This document shows positions 1 to 7,200 of a stretch of 32,605 nt of DNA, one piece after another. Within the stretch, counting starts at the first letter, position 1. Every line of letters starts with the position of its first letter. A model generated the notes under the pieces. The model saw nothing but the letters and a program-made list of their open reading frames with translations, did not search any database and was not told the origin of the DNA. This stretch comes from Lachnospiraceae bacterium (GTDB taxonomy: Bacteria; Bacillota; Clostridia; Lachnospirales; Lachnospiraceae): positions 1 to 32,605 of the forward strand of contig JAQYAY010000005.1 in NCBI GenBank assembly GCA_029338735.1. The letters run 5' to 3'. The position numbers were made by a program, and so were the translations under genes.

Positions 1-297
1 ATCAGGATTGATGGCCTGCATAGTCTCTTTTGCAGACTCTACTTTTTCCTTGCCGATATCGGCTGTCGTGTGGATGATCTGTCTCTGGAGATTTGACAGA
101 TCTACAACATCGGCGTCAATGATTCCGATCGTTCCTACTCCTGCCGCAGCCAGATACATTGCTGCCGGAGCGCCGAGGCCACCTGCTCCGACGATCAGGA
201 CCTTGCCATTGAGGAGTTTCTTCTGGCCCTTGACACCGATCTCTTTTAAAATGATATGTCTCGAATATCTTTCGAGCTGCTCATTTGTAAATGCCAT
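1..297 (-). CDS. hcyF: MoeB/ThiF/HesA-type adenylyltransferase (HcyF-like), C-terminus cut off by window edge
   Basis: E1-like enzyme that would adenylate the C-terminal glycine of a ThiS-type sulfur carrier using ATP. The 99 visible N-terminal codons contain the opening helix with LERYSRHIIL, the nucleotide-binding loop VGAGGLGAP and the IIDADVVDLSNLQRQ segment with the conserved Asp and Arg residues of the ThiF/MoeB fold. The ATG overlaps the stop codon of the upstream sulfur-carrier gene by one base (TAATG), so the two are translationally coupled, which fits an enzyme-substrate pair. The catalytic-cysteine region and zinc site lie beyond the window. Calling it HcyF rather than ThiF or MoeB is inference from the sulfite reductase and metY nearby; the family assignment itself is very sure. 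Confidence 0.9.
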   Translation of the reverse strand, partial: MAFTNEQLERYSRHIILKEIGVKGQKKLLNGKVLIVGAGGLGAPAAMYLAAAGVGTIGIIDADVVDLSNLQRQIIHTTADIGKEKVESAKETMQAINPD

Positions 298-503
298 TAT
301 CTGCCTCCGCCCATGAAATACAGGAACTCTACAGAGTCTCCATCCTTAAGGGCTGTCTTGTCAAAGTCGTCCCTGTTGACAAAATCATCATTAACGGTAA
401 CTGTCACGTACAGTGGATTGTCGATCTTCTCAGTATCAATAAGCTCTGTAACTGTGGTTCCGTCCTTGTACTCTTTTTCTTCTCCTGCAACCTTGATCTT
501 CAC
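297..503 (-). CDS. hcyS: ThiS/MoaD-family sulfur carrier with a C-terminal Arg cap (HcyS-like)
   Basis: 68-aa ubiquitin-fold sulfur carrier. The start is the GTG at 503, because a perfect GGAGG sits at 510-514, six bases upstream; the longer open frame upstream has no such site. It opens VKIKVAGEEKEY and ends FLYFMGGGR. Carriers of this family need a free C-terminal Gly-Gly to be adenylated and thiocarboxylated; here an Arg follows the glycines, so a peptidase should have to remove it first. In the Wolinella methionine pathway HcyS carries a terminal Ala that the JAMM protease HcyD removes, and this looks like the same arrangement with Arg. Lies between a TusA-like gene and the adenylyltransferase. 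It could be a plain ThiS, but the cap and the sulfite reductase argue against that. Confidence 0.85.
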   Translation of the reverse strand: MKIKVAGEEKEYKDGTTVTELIDTEKIDNPLYVTVTVNDDFVNRDDFDKTALKDGDSVEFLYFMGGGR

Positions 504-558
504 TTTAATCCTCCAATCATTAATGAAGTTCTGTTCGTTCTCATCTCGAAGCTTTCGG

Positions 559-804
559 TCATTCGCCAACCTTTTTTACAATAAGGTCATATGTGCCGTC
601 TTTGTTGTCGATAAGCTTCAGGATCTGATGACCCTCTTCCTTCATTGAACGTGGAACGTTCTGGACCGGCTCGCCATCGTTCATATGTACATCAAGGATG
701 TCTCCATCATCGAGCTCCTCGATAGCTACCTTCGCCTTTACAAAAGTAACCGGGCAAACCACATCTGTGATATCCACTGTATCTGCAATATCATAATCAG
801 CCAT
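559..804 (-). CDS. TusA/SirA-family sulfurtransferase-like protein
   Basis: 81-aa protein of the TusA/SirA/YedF fold, which moves persulfide sulfur on a conserved cysteine. The family's N-terminal Cys-Pro motif appears as DVVCPVTFVKAK (Cys about residue 16), with VT where classical TusA has xP. Start chosen at 804 because AAGGAGA lies eight to nine bases upstream inside the end of the sulfite reductase gene; an ATG further upstream lacks this. It overlaps the sulfite reductase 3' end by 8 bp, and a 55-bp gap separates it from the sulfur carrier. In this operon it may pass reduced sulfur from the reductase to the carrier, but that is inference; such small TusA proteins accompany many sulfur-carrier clusters in anaerobes. 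Confidence 0.85.
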   Translation of the reverse strand: MADYDIADTVDITDVVCPVTFVKAKVAIEELDDGDILDVHMNDGEPVQNVPRSMKEEGHQILKLIDNKDGTYDLIVKKVGE

Positions 805-1693
805 CTGTTTCGTCTCCTTTTTTCTTTGTCTTGCCATTGTAAGCATCGTTTACAACGACCTTGAACTTGTCCCAACCGACCCTCTCAAGCGTCTTGAAAA
901 ATCTCTCGCTTGGAAGACCATTTTCTGCGAAGAAATCTATAGTCGCATCTGCAACTCTGAAAAGCGTATCCTCATCCTTGATGAATGGAACAGCCTCTTC
1001 ACCAAACTTCATATTGTTTCCGAATGTACCACCGAATGTCACGATGAATCCCGGTGTGTAGTCCCATGCATCAGCCGGGCAGCTCTTAACGCAGCGTCCG
1101 CAGTTGTTGCACTTCACATAGTCTACATGGATCTTTCCATCCTCATCCTGAGTGATGGCGCCCTCACGGCAGGCCTTGACGCATACGCCACAGCCTATGC
1201 AGGCATCCTCCTTCCACTTTACATCATATCCGCCCTTGACACCGAAGTCATTTTCCTCAGTCTTCAGGCAGTTGTTGCGGCATCCTGTGACACCGAACTT
1301 GAACTTGTGATTGAGCTCACGGCCGAAATATCTCTTGTCAAGCTTCTCAGCGATATCAAGAGCATCAATACATCCTGACGGACAGCATCTGCCGCCCTGA
1401 CAGGCTGTAACTGTACGTACCCTCGGTCCGCAGACGCCAGGTACCACACCGCCCTTTGCGAGGTCAGCCTTGACAGCATCTATATCCTTGAGCTGAATGA
1501 AAGGGATCTCAATTCCCTGTCTGGCTGTCAGATGTACATAGCCATGACCATACTTATTAGCCACATCCTGAACTGCCGCAAGCTGGTCAGCAGTAACGGT
1601 TCCGCCGACTACCTTGAGTCTCAGTGAAAAGGTATCCTTCTGCTTCTGCCTCATGAAGCCGCCGGCTTTGAGGGCTGCGTAATCAACTGCCAT
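797..1693 (-). CDS. Siroheme/[4Fe-4S] sulfite reductase with fused two-cluster ferredoxin domain
   Basis: 298-aa short nitrite/sulfite reductase that would reduce sulfite to sulfide in the cytoplasm. Residues 1-90 form the ferredoxin-like half domain (FSLRLKVVGG). The siroheme-cluster cysteines follow as TACQGGRCC (Cys98 and Cys104) and GCRNNC (Cys138 and Cys142). An inserted ferredoxin domain at 160-212 has CIGCGVCVKAC and CNNCGRCVKSCP for two further [4Fe-4S] clusters, so electrons can come directly from ferredoxin. The size and insert resemble AsrC/small sulfite reductases rather than the 570-aa CysI. GGAGG lies nine bases before the ATG, behind a consensus promoter. First gene of the operon ending in the adenylyltransferase; the product sulfide is the expected sulfur source for the thiocarboxylate carrier. 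Confidence 0.92.
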   Translation of the reverse strand: MAVDYAALKAGGFMRQKQKDTFSLRLKVVGGTVTADQLAAVQDVANKYGHGYVHLTARQGIEIPFIQLKDIDAVKADLAKGGVVPGVCGPRVRTVTACQGGRCCPSGCIDALDIAEKLDKRYFGRELNHKFKFGVTGCRNNCLKTEENDFGVKGGYDVKWKEDACIGCGVCVKACREGAITQDEDGKIHVDYVKCNNCGRCVKSCPADAWDYTPGFIVTFGGTFGNNMKFGEEAVPFIKDEDTLFRVADATIDFFAENGLPSERFFKTLERVGWDKFKVVVNDAYNGKTKKKGDETDG

Positions 1694-1790
1694 TATCTTT
1701 TTCCTCCATACATAAAGGCTCCGGGAGGTTATCTGCTCAGCGGAGTCAATTCCTACTTTTCATATAGGATTTAAGTTATTTTCAAAGACA

Positions 1791-1818
1791 ATTATAGAAT
1801 TTTTTTAGAGTTTGTCAA
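1791..1818 (-). promoter_or_regulatory. Consensus sigma-A promoter of the sulfite reductase operon
   Basis: On the minus strand TTGACA (1813-1818) and TATAAT (1791-1796) are separated by 16 bases, a perfect match in both boxes. It sits eight bases beyond the metY stop codon and gives a leader of roughly 90 bases. The leader holds a CTCCGGGAG-type palindrome near 1721-1730 that could be an operator or small hairpin; no known riboswitch was recognised. Confidence 0.85.
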
Positions 1819-1825
1819 GTACAAA

Positions 1826-3055
1826 TTATTCTGCCTTTATGGCCTGTGCGAAATCATCTGCCAGATCAGCAGGATCTTCGATTCCGACGCTTACACGGAT
1901 GGTGTCATCATATACACCTGCATCTGCGGCCTCCTCCGGTGAACTATGCATATAGAGTGTAGACCACGGGTGTATGACAAGCGTCCTGATATCGCCAATA
2001 TTGCTGGCGATGGTACAGTATTTAAGATGATTTAAAATATGAAAAGCCTTTTCACGGCTGCCTGCACGAAGAGTCAGAATACCTCCGCCATATCCGTGAA
2101 GCTCTGTCTCAGCAAGCTCATGAGCCTCTGAAGTCTCAAGTGTCGGATGATTGACATCATATATGCCATCTATTTCCGAAAGACTCCTGGCAAGCTGCCT
2201 TGCATTATAGCAGATCCTCTCCATGCGTAGGCCGAGTGTCTCCAGTCCTACAATATTCATGTATGCATTGAATGGCGATACGCAGGTTCCGAAATTTTCC
2301 CATGTATCTGTGCGGAGACGGATGGAATATGCCATTCTGCCGTACTTCTCGAAATCCTTCATTGCAGGATACCTCTCCGGATCCCAGTTGAATTTCGCAC
2401 CATCAACTATGATTCCACTGATGGAGTTGCCACCGCCATTAATATACTTGGATGATGAATGAACCACAATATCAGCTCCAAGTGAAAGCGGACTGATCAG
2501 ATACGGTGTAGCAGTCGTCGCATCCACGATCAACGGCAGACCCTTACCATGTACATATTCAGAAAGCTTTGGAATATCCAGTACGAAAAGACCTGGATTT
2601 GAAATCACTTCTCCGAATACGATCCTGGTATGCTCATTCAGAAGTGGCTCTATATATTCCGGGGTAAGTCTTTTTGCAAAATGTGTATGAATACCGAATT
2701 TCTCAAGATCCTTGAACAGGTCAAGCGTGCCGCCATAAAGTCCGGCTGCTGCCACTATCTCATCTCCGCTCTTAAGGACATTGAGCATCGACATCACGAC
2801 AGCACTCATGCCTGAAGAAGTAGCCACAGCTGACGGAGCACCTTCAAGCTCTGCAATCCTGTTCTCAAATGCCGATACAGTCGGATTACCGATACGGGTG
2901 TATGCGAATCCGAATGCCTTGTGATGGAAAACCTTTTCCTGCTCTTCTGCGCTCTTGTATCCGAACGCAGTAACCTGCGCTATAGGCGGCAGAGTCGCAT
3001 TGAATGCGTAGTTTTCAGTTGATCTGCCGTGGAGAACCTTAGTGTTAAAATCCAT
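1826..3055 (-). CDS. metY: O-acetylhomoserine sulfhydrylase (PLP-dependent, MetY)
   Basis: 409-aa Cys/Met-metabolism PLP enzyme that replaces the acetyl group of O-acetylhomoserine with sulfur to give homocysteine. Visible family features: LHGRSTENYAFNATLPPIAQVTAF near the N-terminus, the FAYTRIGNPTVSAFE segment, SSGMSA for phosphate binding, VDATTATPYL, and the PLP lysine in VHSSSKYINGGG. Length and the C-terminal SVGIEDPADLADDF are typical of MetY. Encoded just upstream of, and in the same direction as, the sulfite reductase/sulfur-carrier operon, which has its own promoter. In Wolinella MetY accepts sulfur from the HcyS thiocarboxylate instead of free sulfide; the neighbourhood suggests the same here. 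The ribosome site is weak (AGGA about 12 bases upstream). Confidence 0.95.
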   Translation of the reverse strand: MDFNTKVLHGRSTENYAFNATLPPIAQVTAFGYKSAEEQEKVFHHKAFGFAYTRIGNPTVSAFENRIAELEGAPSAVATSSGMSAVVMSMLNVLKSGDEIVAAAGLYGGTLDLFKDLEKFGIHTHFAKRLTPEYIEPLLNEHTRIVFGEVISNPGLFVLDIPKLSEYVHGKGLPLIVDATTATPYLISPLSLGADIVVHSSSKYINGGGNSISGIIVDGAKFNWDPERYPAMKDFEKYGRMAYSIRLRTDTWENFGTCVSPFNAYMNIVGLETLGLRMERICYNARQLARSLSEIDGIYDVNHPTLETSEAHELAETELHGYGGGILTLRAGSREKAFHILNHLKYCTIASNIGDIRTLVIHPWSTLYMHSSPEEAADAGVYDDTIRVSVGIEDPADLADDFAQAIKAE

Positions 3056-3100
3056 TTCTCTAATATTCCTATCGGGTTAGTATGTTTATACGTTGAATCT

Positions 3101-3129
3101 ACTTTATCACAATGAAGTATATCTGTCAA
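3101..3129 (-). promoter_or_regulatory. Likely metY promoter
   Basis: Minus-strand TTGACA (3124-3129) and TAAAGT (3101-3106, four of six consensus bases) with a 17-base spacer, lying across the stop codon of the MATE gene and giving a leader of about 40 bases. No SAM riboswitch or T-box sequence was recognised in the short leader. Confidence 0.6.
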
Positions 3130-4481
3130 TGGAGATCAAGCGTTTTTACTTCTTCCCTGTATACCTTTTTAAAGAATATCAGTGACAGGATAAATGATAC
3201 GACCTCAGCTATCGGGTAGCACCACCATACATTATTGACATTGCCTGTCTGTGCTAAAAGCCACGCAACCGGGATCAGAATGACGAGCTGCCTTCCAAGC
3301 GAAACGAACAGAGAATAAATGCTTCTTGAAAAAGCCTGGAAGATTGAACTCATTATGATACCACAGGCTGCTATCGGAAAGTGGATAGCAATCGTGCGAA
3401 GTGCCGGAATCCCCATACGCAGCATATCCTTTGATGGGGAGAACAGCGACAGAAGCTGCGTCGGGAAGATTTCAAGAACGATCGTTCCACAAAGCATGAT
3501 ACACACAGCCAGTTCAAGTGCGAATTTCAGAGCCTCATCAATACGTGATCTCTTCCTTGCACCCAGATTGTATGCCAGCACCGGGATCAGGCCGTTGTTC
3601 AGGCCAAAGACAGGCATGAAGAAGAACGACTGGAGCTTGAAGTATGCTCCGAATACTGCGATTGCCGTAGATGAAAAGGCCTTGAGGATCATATTCATGC
3701 AGTATGTCATTACTGATCCTATGGCCATCATAAGTATTGAAGGCACACCTACTGCATATATTTTTCCAATGATCTTTGCTTCCGGATGGAGCACTTTTTT
3801 CAGAGAAAAATGAAGCTCATGATTATGTCTCAGATTCAGATACAGGCCCAGGCATGCAGCCACGCACTGTCCGCAGACTGTAGCATATGCAGCTCCTGCT
3901 ACTCCCATCTTCGGGAATGGTCCGAGACCGAAGATCAGAATAGGATCGAAAATGATATTGAAAATCGCGCCTGTCATCTGTGAGATCATTGAGAGATTGG
4001 TGCGCCCTGTCGACTGGAGCAGCCTCTCAAACGTCACCTGCATGAAAATACCGATTCCTATAGTCATTACTATGCCGAGATATGTATATCCGAGCTGCCT
4101 GATCTCAGGATCTGTAGTCTGTGTATTGATAAAAGGCTTTGTGATCGTGAGCCCAAGGATCAGGAAAACAATGGTACTCATGATTGCGAGAAGAATAGCC
4201 GTATTAGCAGCCTTATCAGATCGCTCATATTTTTTCTCGCCAAGAGCTCTTGAAAGCATTGCATTGACTCCGACTCCGGTACCCGCCCCTACAGCTATCA
4301 TCAGATTCTGAAGCGGGAATGCCAGAGTCACAGCGGTCAGCGCATTCTCCGACAGCATGGCCACGAATACTGAATCCACGACATTGTACAGTGCCTGAAC
4401 AAGCATTGAGATCATCATTGGCACAGACATGTTGACAATCAGCTTCTTTACGGGCATCACGCCCATCTTGTTTTCCTGCAT
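3126..4481 (-). CDS. MATE-family multidrug/Na+ antiporter
   Basis: 451-aa inner-membrane exporter of the MATE family, with about 12 hydrophobic helices in two homologous halves. Typical signatures are MSVPMMISMLVQALYNVVDSVFV at the start of the first half, GAGTGVGVNAMLSRALGEKKYERSDKAANTA after helix 2, and GLNNGLIPVLAYNLGARKRSRIDEALKFA in the second half. AAGGAGG lies five to six bases before the ATG. It is closest in style to the clostridial DinF/NorM-like exporters; the substrate cannot be read from sequence. The promoter region carries two palindromes that suggest control by a dimeric repressor, as is common for drug exporters. No regulator gene is adjacent. Confidence 0.93.
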   Translation of the reverse strand: MQENKMGVMPVKKLIVNMSVPMMISMLVQALYNVVDSVFVAMLSENALTAVTLAFPLQNLMIAVGAGTGVGVNAMLSRALGEKKYERSDKAANTAILLAIMSTIVFLILGLTITKPFINTQTTDPEIRQLGYTYLGIVMTIGIGIFMQVTFERLLQSTGRTNLSMISQMTGAIFNIIFDPILIFGLGPFPKMGVAGAAYATVCGQCVAACLGLYLNLRHNHELHFSLKKVLHPEAKIIGKIYAVGVPSILMMAIGSVMTYCMNMILKAFSSTAIAVFGAYFKLQSFFFMPVFGLNNGLIPVLAYNLGARKRSRIDEALKFALELAVCIMLCGTIVLEIFPTQLLSLFSPSKDMLRMGIPALRTIAIHFPIAACGIIMSSIFQAFSRSIYSLFVSLGRQLVILIPVAWLLAQTGNVNNVWWCYPIAEVVSFILSLIFFKKVYREEVKTLDLH

Positions 4482-4501
4482 GTTTCCTCCTTAAACGTCA
4501 T

Positions 4502-4558
4502 TTTGTATACAAACTAATAAATTATAACAACATACATTACACTCGTCAACGATTGACG
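4502..4558 (-). promoter_or_regulatory. MATE gene promoter with two palindromic operator candidates
   Basis: On the minus strand TTGACG (4544-4549) and TATAAT (4521-4526) are 17 bases apart. The -35 box is one arm of the inverted repeat CGTCAA-cga-TTGACG (4544-4558). Just downstream of the -10 box is the perfect 12-base palindrome TTTGTATACAAA (4502-4513), close to the expected start site. Both are placed where a MarR-, TetR- or GntR-type dimer could block RNA polymerase; which factor binds is unknown. Confidence 0.6.
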
Positions 4559-4624
4559 TAACCTGTTTTAAGTTTAATACTTTGAAATAATGAAAAAGGT
4601 TTCCCCAAAGTACATAAAAAGTTG

Positions 4625-4652
4625 CCACATAATGTCACGAATGTGGTAAAAT
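4625..4652 (+). promoter_or_regulatory. Extended -10 promoter overlapping an inverted repeat
   Basis: TGTGGTAAAAT (4642-4652) is an extended -10 box. A near-palindrome CCACAT (4625-4630), ten bases, ATGTGG (4641-4646) lies across the -35 to -10 interval and could be an operator. The nearest -35 match, TTGCCA at 4622-4627, has a long 19-base spacer, which fits reliance on the extended -10. The same TGTGGTAAAAT string recurs before the DUF815 gene and before the TPR-like gene. Confidence 0.45.
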
Positions 4653-4715
4653 ATCTGTGTACACAAAAAGACGGGCCGCATGGCCCTGGGTTTATAGAAA
4701 TGCGAGGGAATCACT

Positions 4716-5057
4716 ATGACAAAGATGAAAGAACTTATGGATTATGTCCGAAAGAAAGGATATGGCACGGTGCCATATGACAATGTAAACGGAGATCACG
4801 TTTACCTGTCAAGGGGGATCAGAGGAGAGTTCATGGAAGGCGATGATGACATGCAGAAGGTCGTCGACGCTATCACCCGTTTCCAGAACAGAGATTATGG
4901 AGACGCCGATTCGCATGGCAAGGCTTCAAGAGAGGGACATGAGTATGGCCGCTATGATATCACACATCTACAGGCCGACAATCCGGATGAGGATACAGCA
5001 GTCTGGATCCATAGAGCAGACGATTCACTGATAGTTTATTTCAGATTTGAAAGATAA
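4716..5057 (+). CDS. Hypothetical protein, 113 aa, small acidic/aromatic
   Basis: Not recognised. The product opens MTKMKELMDYVRKKGYGTVPYDN and is rich in charged and aromatic residues, with no membrane segment, signal peptide or metal motif, and a C-terminal beta-like stretch SLIVYFRFER. It should be a small soluble cytoplasmic protein. It is probably a real gene: an extended -10 promoter lies upstream, GAGGGA sits six bases before the ATG, and a strong intrinsic terminator follows 38 bases after the stop, so it is a one-gene transcript. It is divergent from the MATE exporter gene. A second in-frame ATG three codons later is a possible start. Confidence 0.75.
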   Translation: MTKMKELMDYVRKKGYGTVPYDNVNGDHVYLSRGIRGEFMEGDDDMQKVVDAITRFQNRDYGDADSHGKASREGHEYGRYDITHLQADNPDEDTAVWIHRADDSLIVYFRFER

Positions 5058-5095
5058 ATAGATATATATGATGCCAGCTCGTCTGACATCTCATC

Positions 5096-5143
5096 GGCTT
5101 CGGAAATCCTGACATGCCCAGGAGTTCCGGAGCCATTTTTATT
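5096..5143 (+). terminator. Intrinsic terminator of the 113-aa hypothetical gene
   Basis: Ten-base-pair outer stem GGCTTCGGAA (5096-5105) with TTCCGGAGCC (5125-5134), one G-T wobble, plus an inner five-pair stem TCCTG/CAGGA and a small loop, followed by ATTTTTATT. Only the plus strand has a T-run, so it terminates rightward transcription and shields convergent manA. Confidence 0.85.
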
Positions 5144-5224
5144 ATACAGAAAATGATGTACCCTTTCTGAAGATACTCTGCCCACCACCGCAGTAGTGAA
5201 TGCGGCTGTCATTCCAGTCTATTC

Positions 5225-6334
5225 TCATGGTTCACTCAGTATCAGAGTCATATCTCCTTTGAATTCAGCGTCTCCGTATCCTGCCGGGATTATGAAAAAG
5301 TCGCCCTTCTTCACATCAGTTCCGTCAATGGAGCCGCTTCCTTCAATGACCGCTGCTGTAAAAAATTCATCTGTTACCTTAATTAACGCTTCTGAAGTAA
5401 CTTTCAGCCTCATGACATTGTACTTGTCACATTTATAAATCTGCTGTAACTCATTTTCCTTAAGCTCAGAATCCAGCCTGTCATGACGAATGACACAATT
5501 ATCTAGCTGTGCTGCCGGTACTTTTATCACATCAAGCGACTGCTGTATATGAAGCTCACGCTTTTTACCATGATACAGCCTGTCATAGTCATATACACGG
5601 TATGTAATGTCGGAATTCTGCTGTGTCTCAAGGATCAGCATTCCGCCCTTTATCGCATGGACAGTACCTGGATCTATCTGAACGAAGTCTCCCTTCTGCA
5701 CAGGAATCGTGCGGATGAGTTCGTTCCATTTGCCATCACGAACCATCTCAGCCAGCTCGTTATGAGTCATGGCATTATGACCCACTACAAGAGCACCACC
5801 TTCAGCCGGTGCATCAAGAACATACCAACACTCTTTCTTTCCGAGAGAGCCATTCTCATGTTCTGCAGCATACTTATCATCTGGATGAACCTGTATAGAA
5901 AGGTCAGACTTTGCGTCGATAATCTTTATGAGCAGAGGAAAGACATCTTCTGGTTTAGTAATTGTTGTCCCCTCTTCATAATAAGGACGGTTGTCACTAT
6001 CCACTAAGTCCTTATCCCTTGAAAAAAATAAATCTCTATGCTCTCTATAGACTTTCGACAGCTTCTCTCCGGCAAAGGCTCCGTTTCTCACTGTTCCGTC
6101 ACCATTCGGATGTGCCGAGACACCCCAGCACTCTCCTATGTCATCTCCGTCGGCCTGATAACCATAGTCTGTTCTGATCCTTGTGCCGCCCCAGACATTA
6201 TGTGTACATACTGGATCCATCAGCATTATTTCAGGCTTTTTCCCTGCAAATCCTGCTCCGTTCAGATAGAACGGCTTCGTATCATTTTCATGGGTTTCCA
6301 TCACTTTTATCTCCAGTCTGTGCTTTCCCACCAT
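5225..6334 (-). CDS. manA: Class I mannose-6-phosphate isomerase
   Basis: 369-aa zinc isomerase interconverting mannose 6-phosphate and fructose 6-phosphate, feeding GDP-mannose/exopolysaccharide synthesis or mannose use. Metal ligands are visible: Gln148 and His150 in IQVHPDD, Glu168 in KKECWYVL and His226 in PGTVHAIKGG. The cupin core starts at MDPVCTHNVWGGTRI. The start is uncertain: the ATG at 6334 has AAAGGGA upstream, while an in-frame ATG at 6301 has GGAG nine bases upstream and gives a length nearer the usual 310-350 aa. The long N-terminal lead with TKPFYLNGAG is not usual for the family. Monocistronic; no clear promoter was seen in the short upstream region before the large inverted repeat. 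Confidence 0.94.
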   Translation of the reverse strand: MVGKHRLEIKVMETHENDTKPFYLNGAGFAGKKPEIMLMDPVCTHNVWGGTRIRTDYGYQADGDDIGECWGVSAHPNGDGTVRNGAFAGEKLSKVYREHRDLFFSRDKDLVDSDNRPYYEEGTTITKPEDVFPLLIKIIDAKSDLSIQVHPDDKYAAEHENGSLGKKECWYVLDAPAEGGALVVGHNAMTHNELAEMVRDGKWNELIRTIPVQKGDFVQIDPGTVHAIKGGMLILETQQNSDITYRVYDYDRLYHGKKRELHIQQSLDVIKVPAAQLDNCVIRHDRLDSELKENELQQIYKCDKYNVMRLKVTSEALIKVTDEFFTAAVIEGSGSIDGTDVKKGDFFIIPAGYGDAEFKGDMTLILSEP

Positions 6335-6422
6335 TCATTCCCTTTACTCATCACATGGCGGTGTTTACCCCAGTATGTGAGGTCCGGGCTTTCAGATATG
6401 AATACATCTCCAAAATTACAAA

Positions 6423-6481
6423 TAGAATAAGCATACATTTTATACTAACAAATTATTAGTATAAAATGTATGCTTATTCTA
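6423..6481. repeat. Perfect 26-bp inverted repeat with 7-base loop
   Basis: Arms 6423-6448 and 6456-6481 are exact reverse complements (arm begins TAGAATAAGCATAC and ends TTTTATACTAA), loop CAAATTA. It lies between the 3' end of the exonuclease gene and the 5' region of manA. It is very AT-rich, so it would make a poor intrinsic terminator, and its perfection suggests a short mobile or structural element (MITE/REPIN-like) or a strong protein site. The string TTTTATACTAA recurs beside the hairpin near 32388-32445. Confidence 0.85.
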
Positions 6482-6490
6482 CACAAATAT

Positions 6491-7180
6491 TTATTCTTTT
6501 GGCAGGTTGAACTTCGACATATCCACCATATCGCCCAGGGATGCCGTGAAATGCTCCTTTGATTCAAGCGTATGCTTGACTCTTGGTGCTATCTTCCGGA
6601 AATTCTTCTTGTCAGAAGTCAGCCGGAAAAGCCTCGCTGTATTTCTGGCATCCCACAGTGCATCATGCATCTGTCCCTCAAAGGTGAGTCCGCATGCCGT
6701 CACTGCCTTGTCCAGTGATACCGCCAGCCGCCTGCCTATGGCTCTTGTAAATATCTTCTGATAGTCATACCAGTGCGACAGCATATAGCCTATGGCATCT
6801 GTCTTTGTAATTTTCTTGAGTAATATCTCGTGGACTATCTGTCCCTTGTCTGCACCGCTCCAGGCATATATAGTATATGACAGGCCTGGCGATGAACACC
6901 ATTCCACAAACCGGGCAAATGCTTCGGCAAAATCAGGAGCACCAACCAGAGTAGCGGAACTGATGCCTGTCATGGCTTCGACCGTTTCCTGAATCTCTGT
7001 CGAATACAGTGGCTTGACGTAACACTGAAAGCTATCCATCTCCTTCAGATCTCCGTCCAGCATCACTGCACCGATCTCGATGATCTCATGCCTGGCAATC
7101 TCCCATTCCCCGGGATGCTCCTTGTGATCCACCGGTTGCATTTCAAAATCCACGAAAATGCTTATATTCTGTTGTTCCAT
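6491..7180 (-). CDS. DEDDh 3'-5' exonuclease (KapD/ERI-1-like)
   Basis: 229-aa RNase T/DnaQ-fold exonuclease acting on RNA or DNA 3' ends. ExoI motif is FVDFEMQ with Asp11 and Glu13, ExoII Asp111 in YAWSGADKGQIV, and ExoIII His172 and Asp177 in MHDALWDARNTARLF, so the catalytic set is complete. The spacing and the DFEMQ form resemble the KapD/ERI-1 group more than the DNA polymerase epsilon subunit. AGGGAAG precedes the ATG. A zinc-finger gene starts 214 bases upstream and ends only 20 bases before this gene, so the two are likely cotranscribed. Substrate unknown. Confidence 0.88.
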   Translation of the reverse strand: MEQQNISIFVDFEMQPVDHKEHPGEWEIARHEIIEIGAVMLDGDLKEMDSFQCYVKPLYSTEIQETVEAMTGISSATLVGAPDFAEAFARFVEWCSSPGLSYTIYAWSGADKGQIVHEILLKKITKTDAIGYMLSHWYDYQKIFTRAIGRRLAVSLDKAVTACGLTFEGQMHDALWDARNTARLFRLTSDKKNFRKIAPRVKHTLESKEHFTASLGDMVDMSKFNLPKE

Positions 7181-7200
7181 TAACTTCCCTGACCTGGAGG

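Noticed and set aside
504-569. Longer sulfur-carrier frame starting at 569
   Set aside because: The GTG at 503 has a perfect GGAGG at six bases and begins the ubiquitin-fold strand; the extension overlaps the previous gene end and has no family match.
559-846. Longer TusA-like frame beginning upstream at 846
   Set aside because: The extra residues come from the sulfite reductase overlap, and the AAGGAGA site points to the ATG at 804.
1694-1790. SAM riboswitch or T-box in the leader of the sulfite reductase operon
   Set aside because: The leader is short, lacks the conserved riboswitch boxes and has no terminator/antiterminator pair that I can see.
5190-5210. Hairpin CCGCA-N8-TGCGG as a manA terminator
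   Set aside because: Only five pairs and no T-run on the minus strand.
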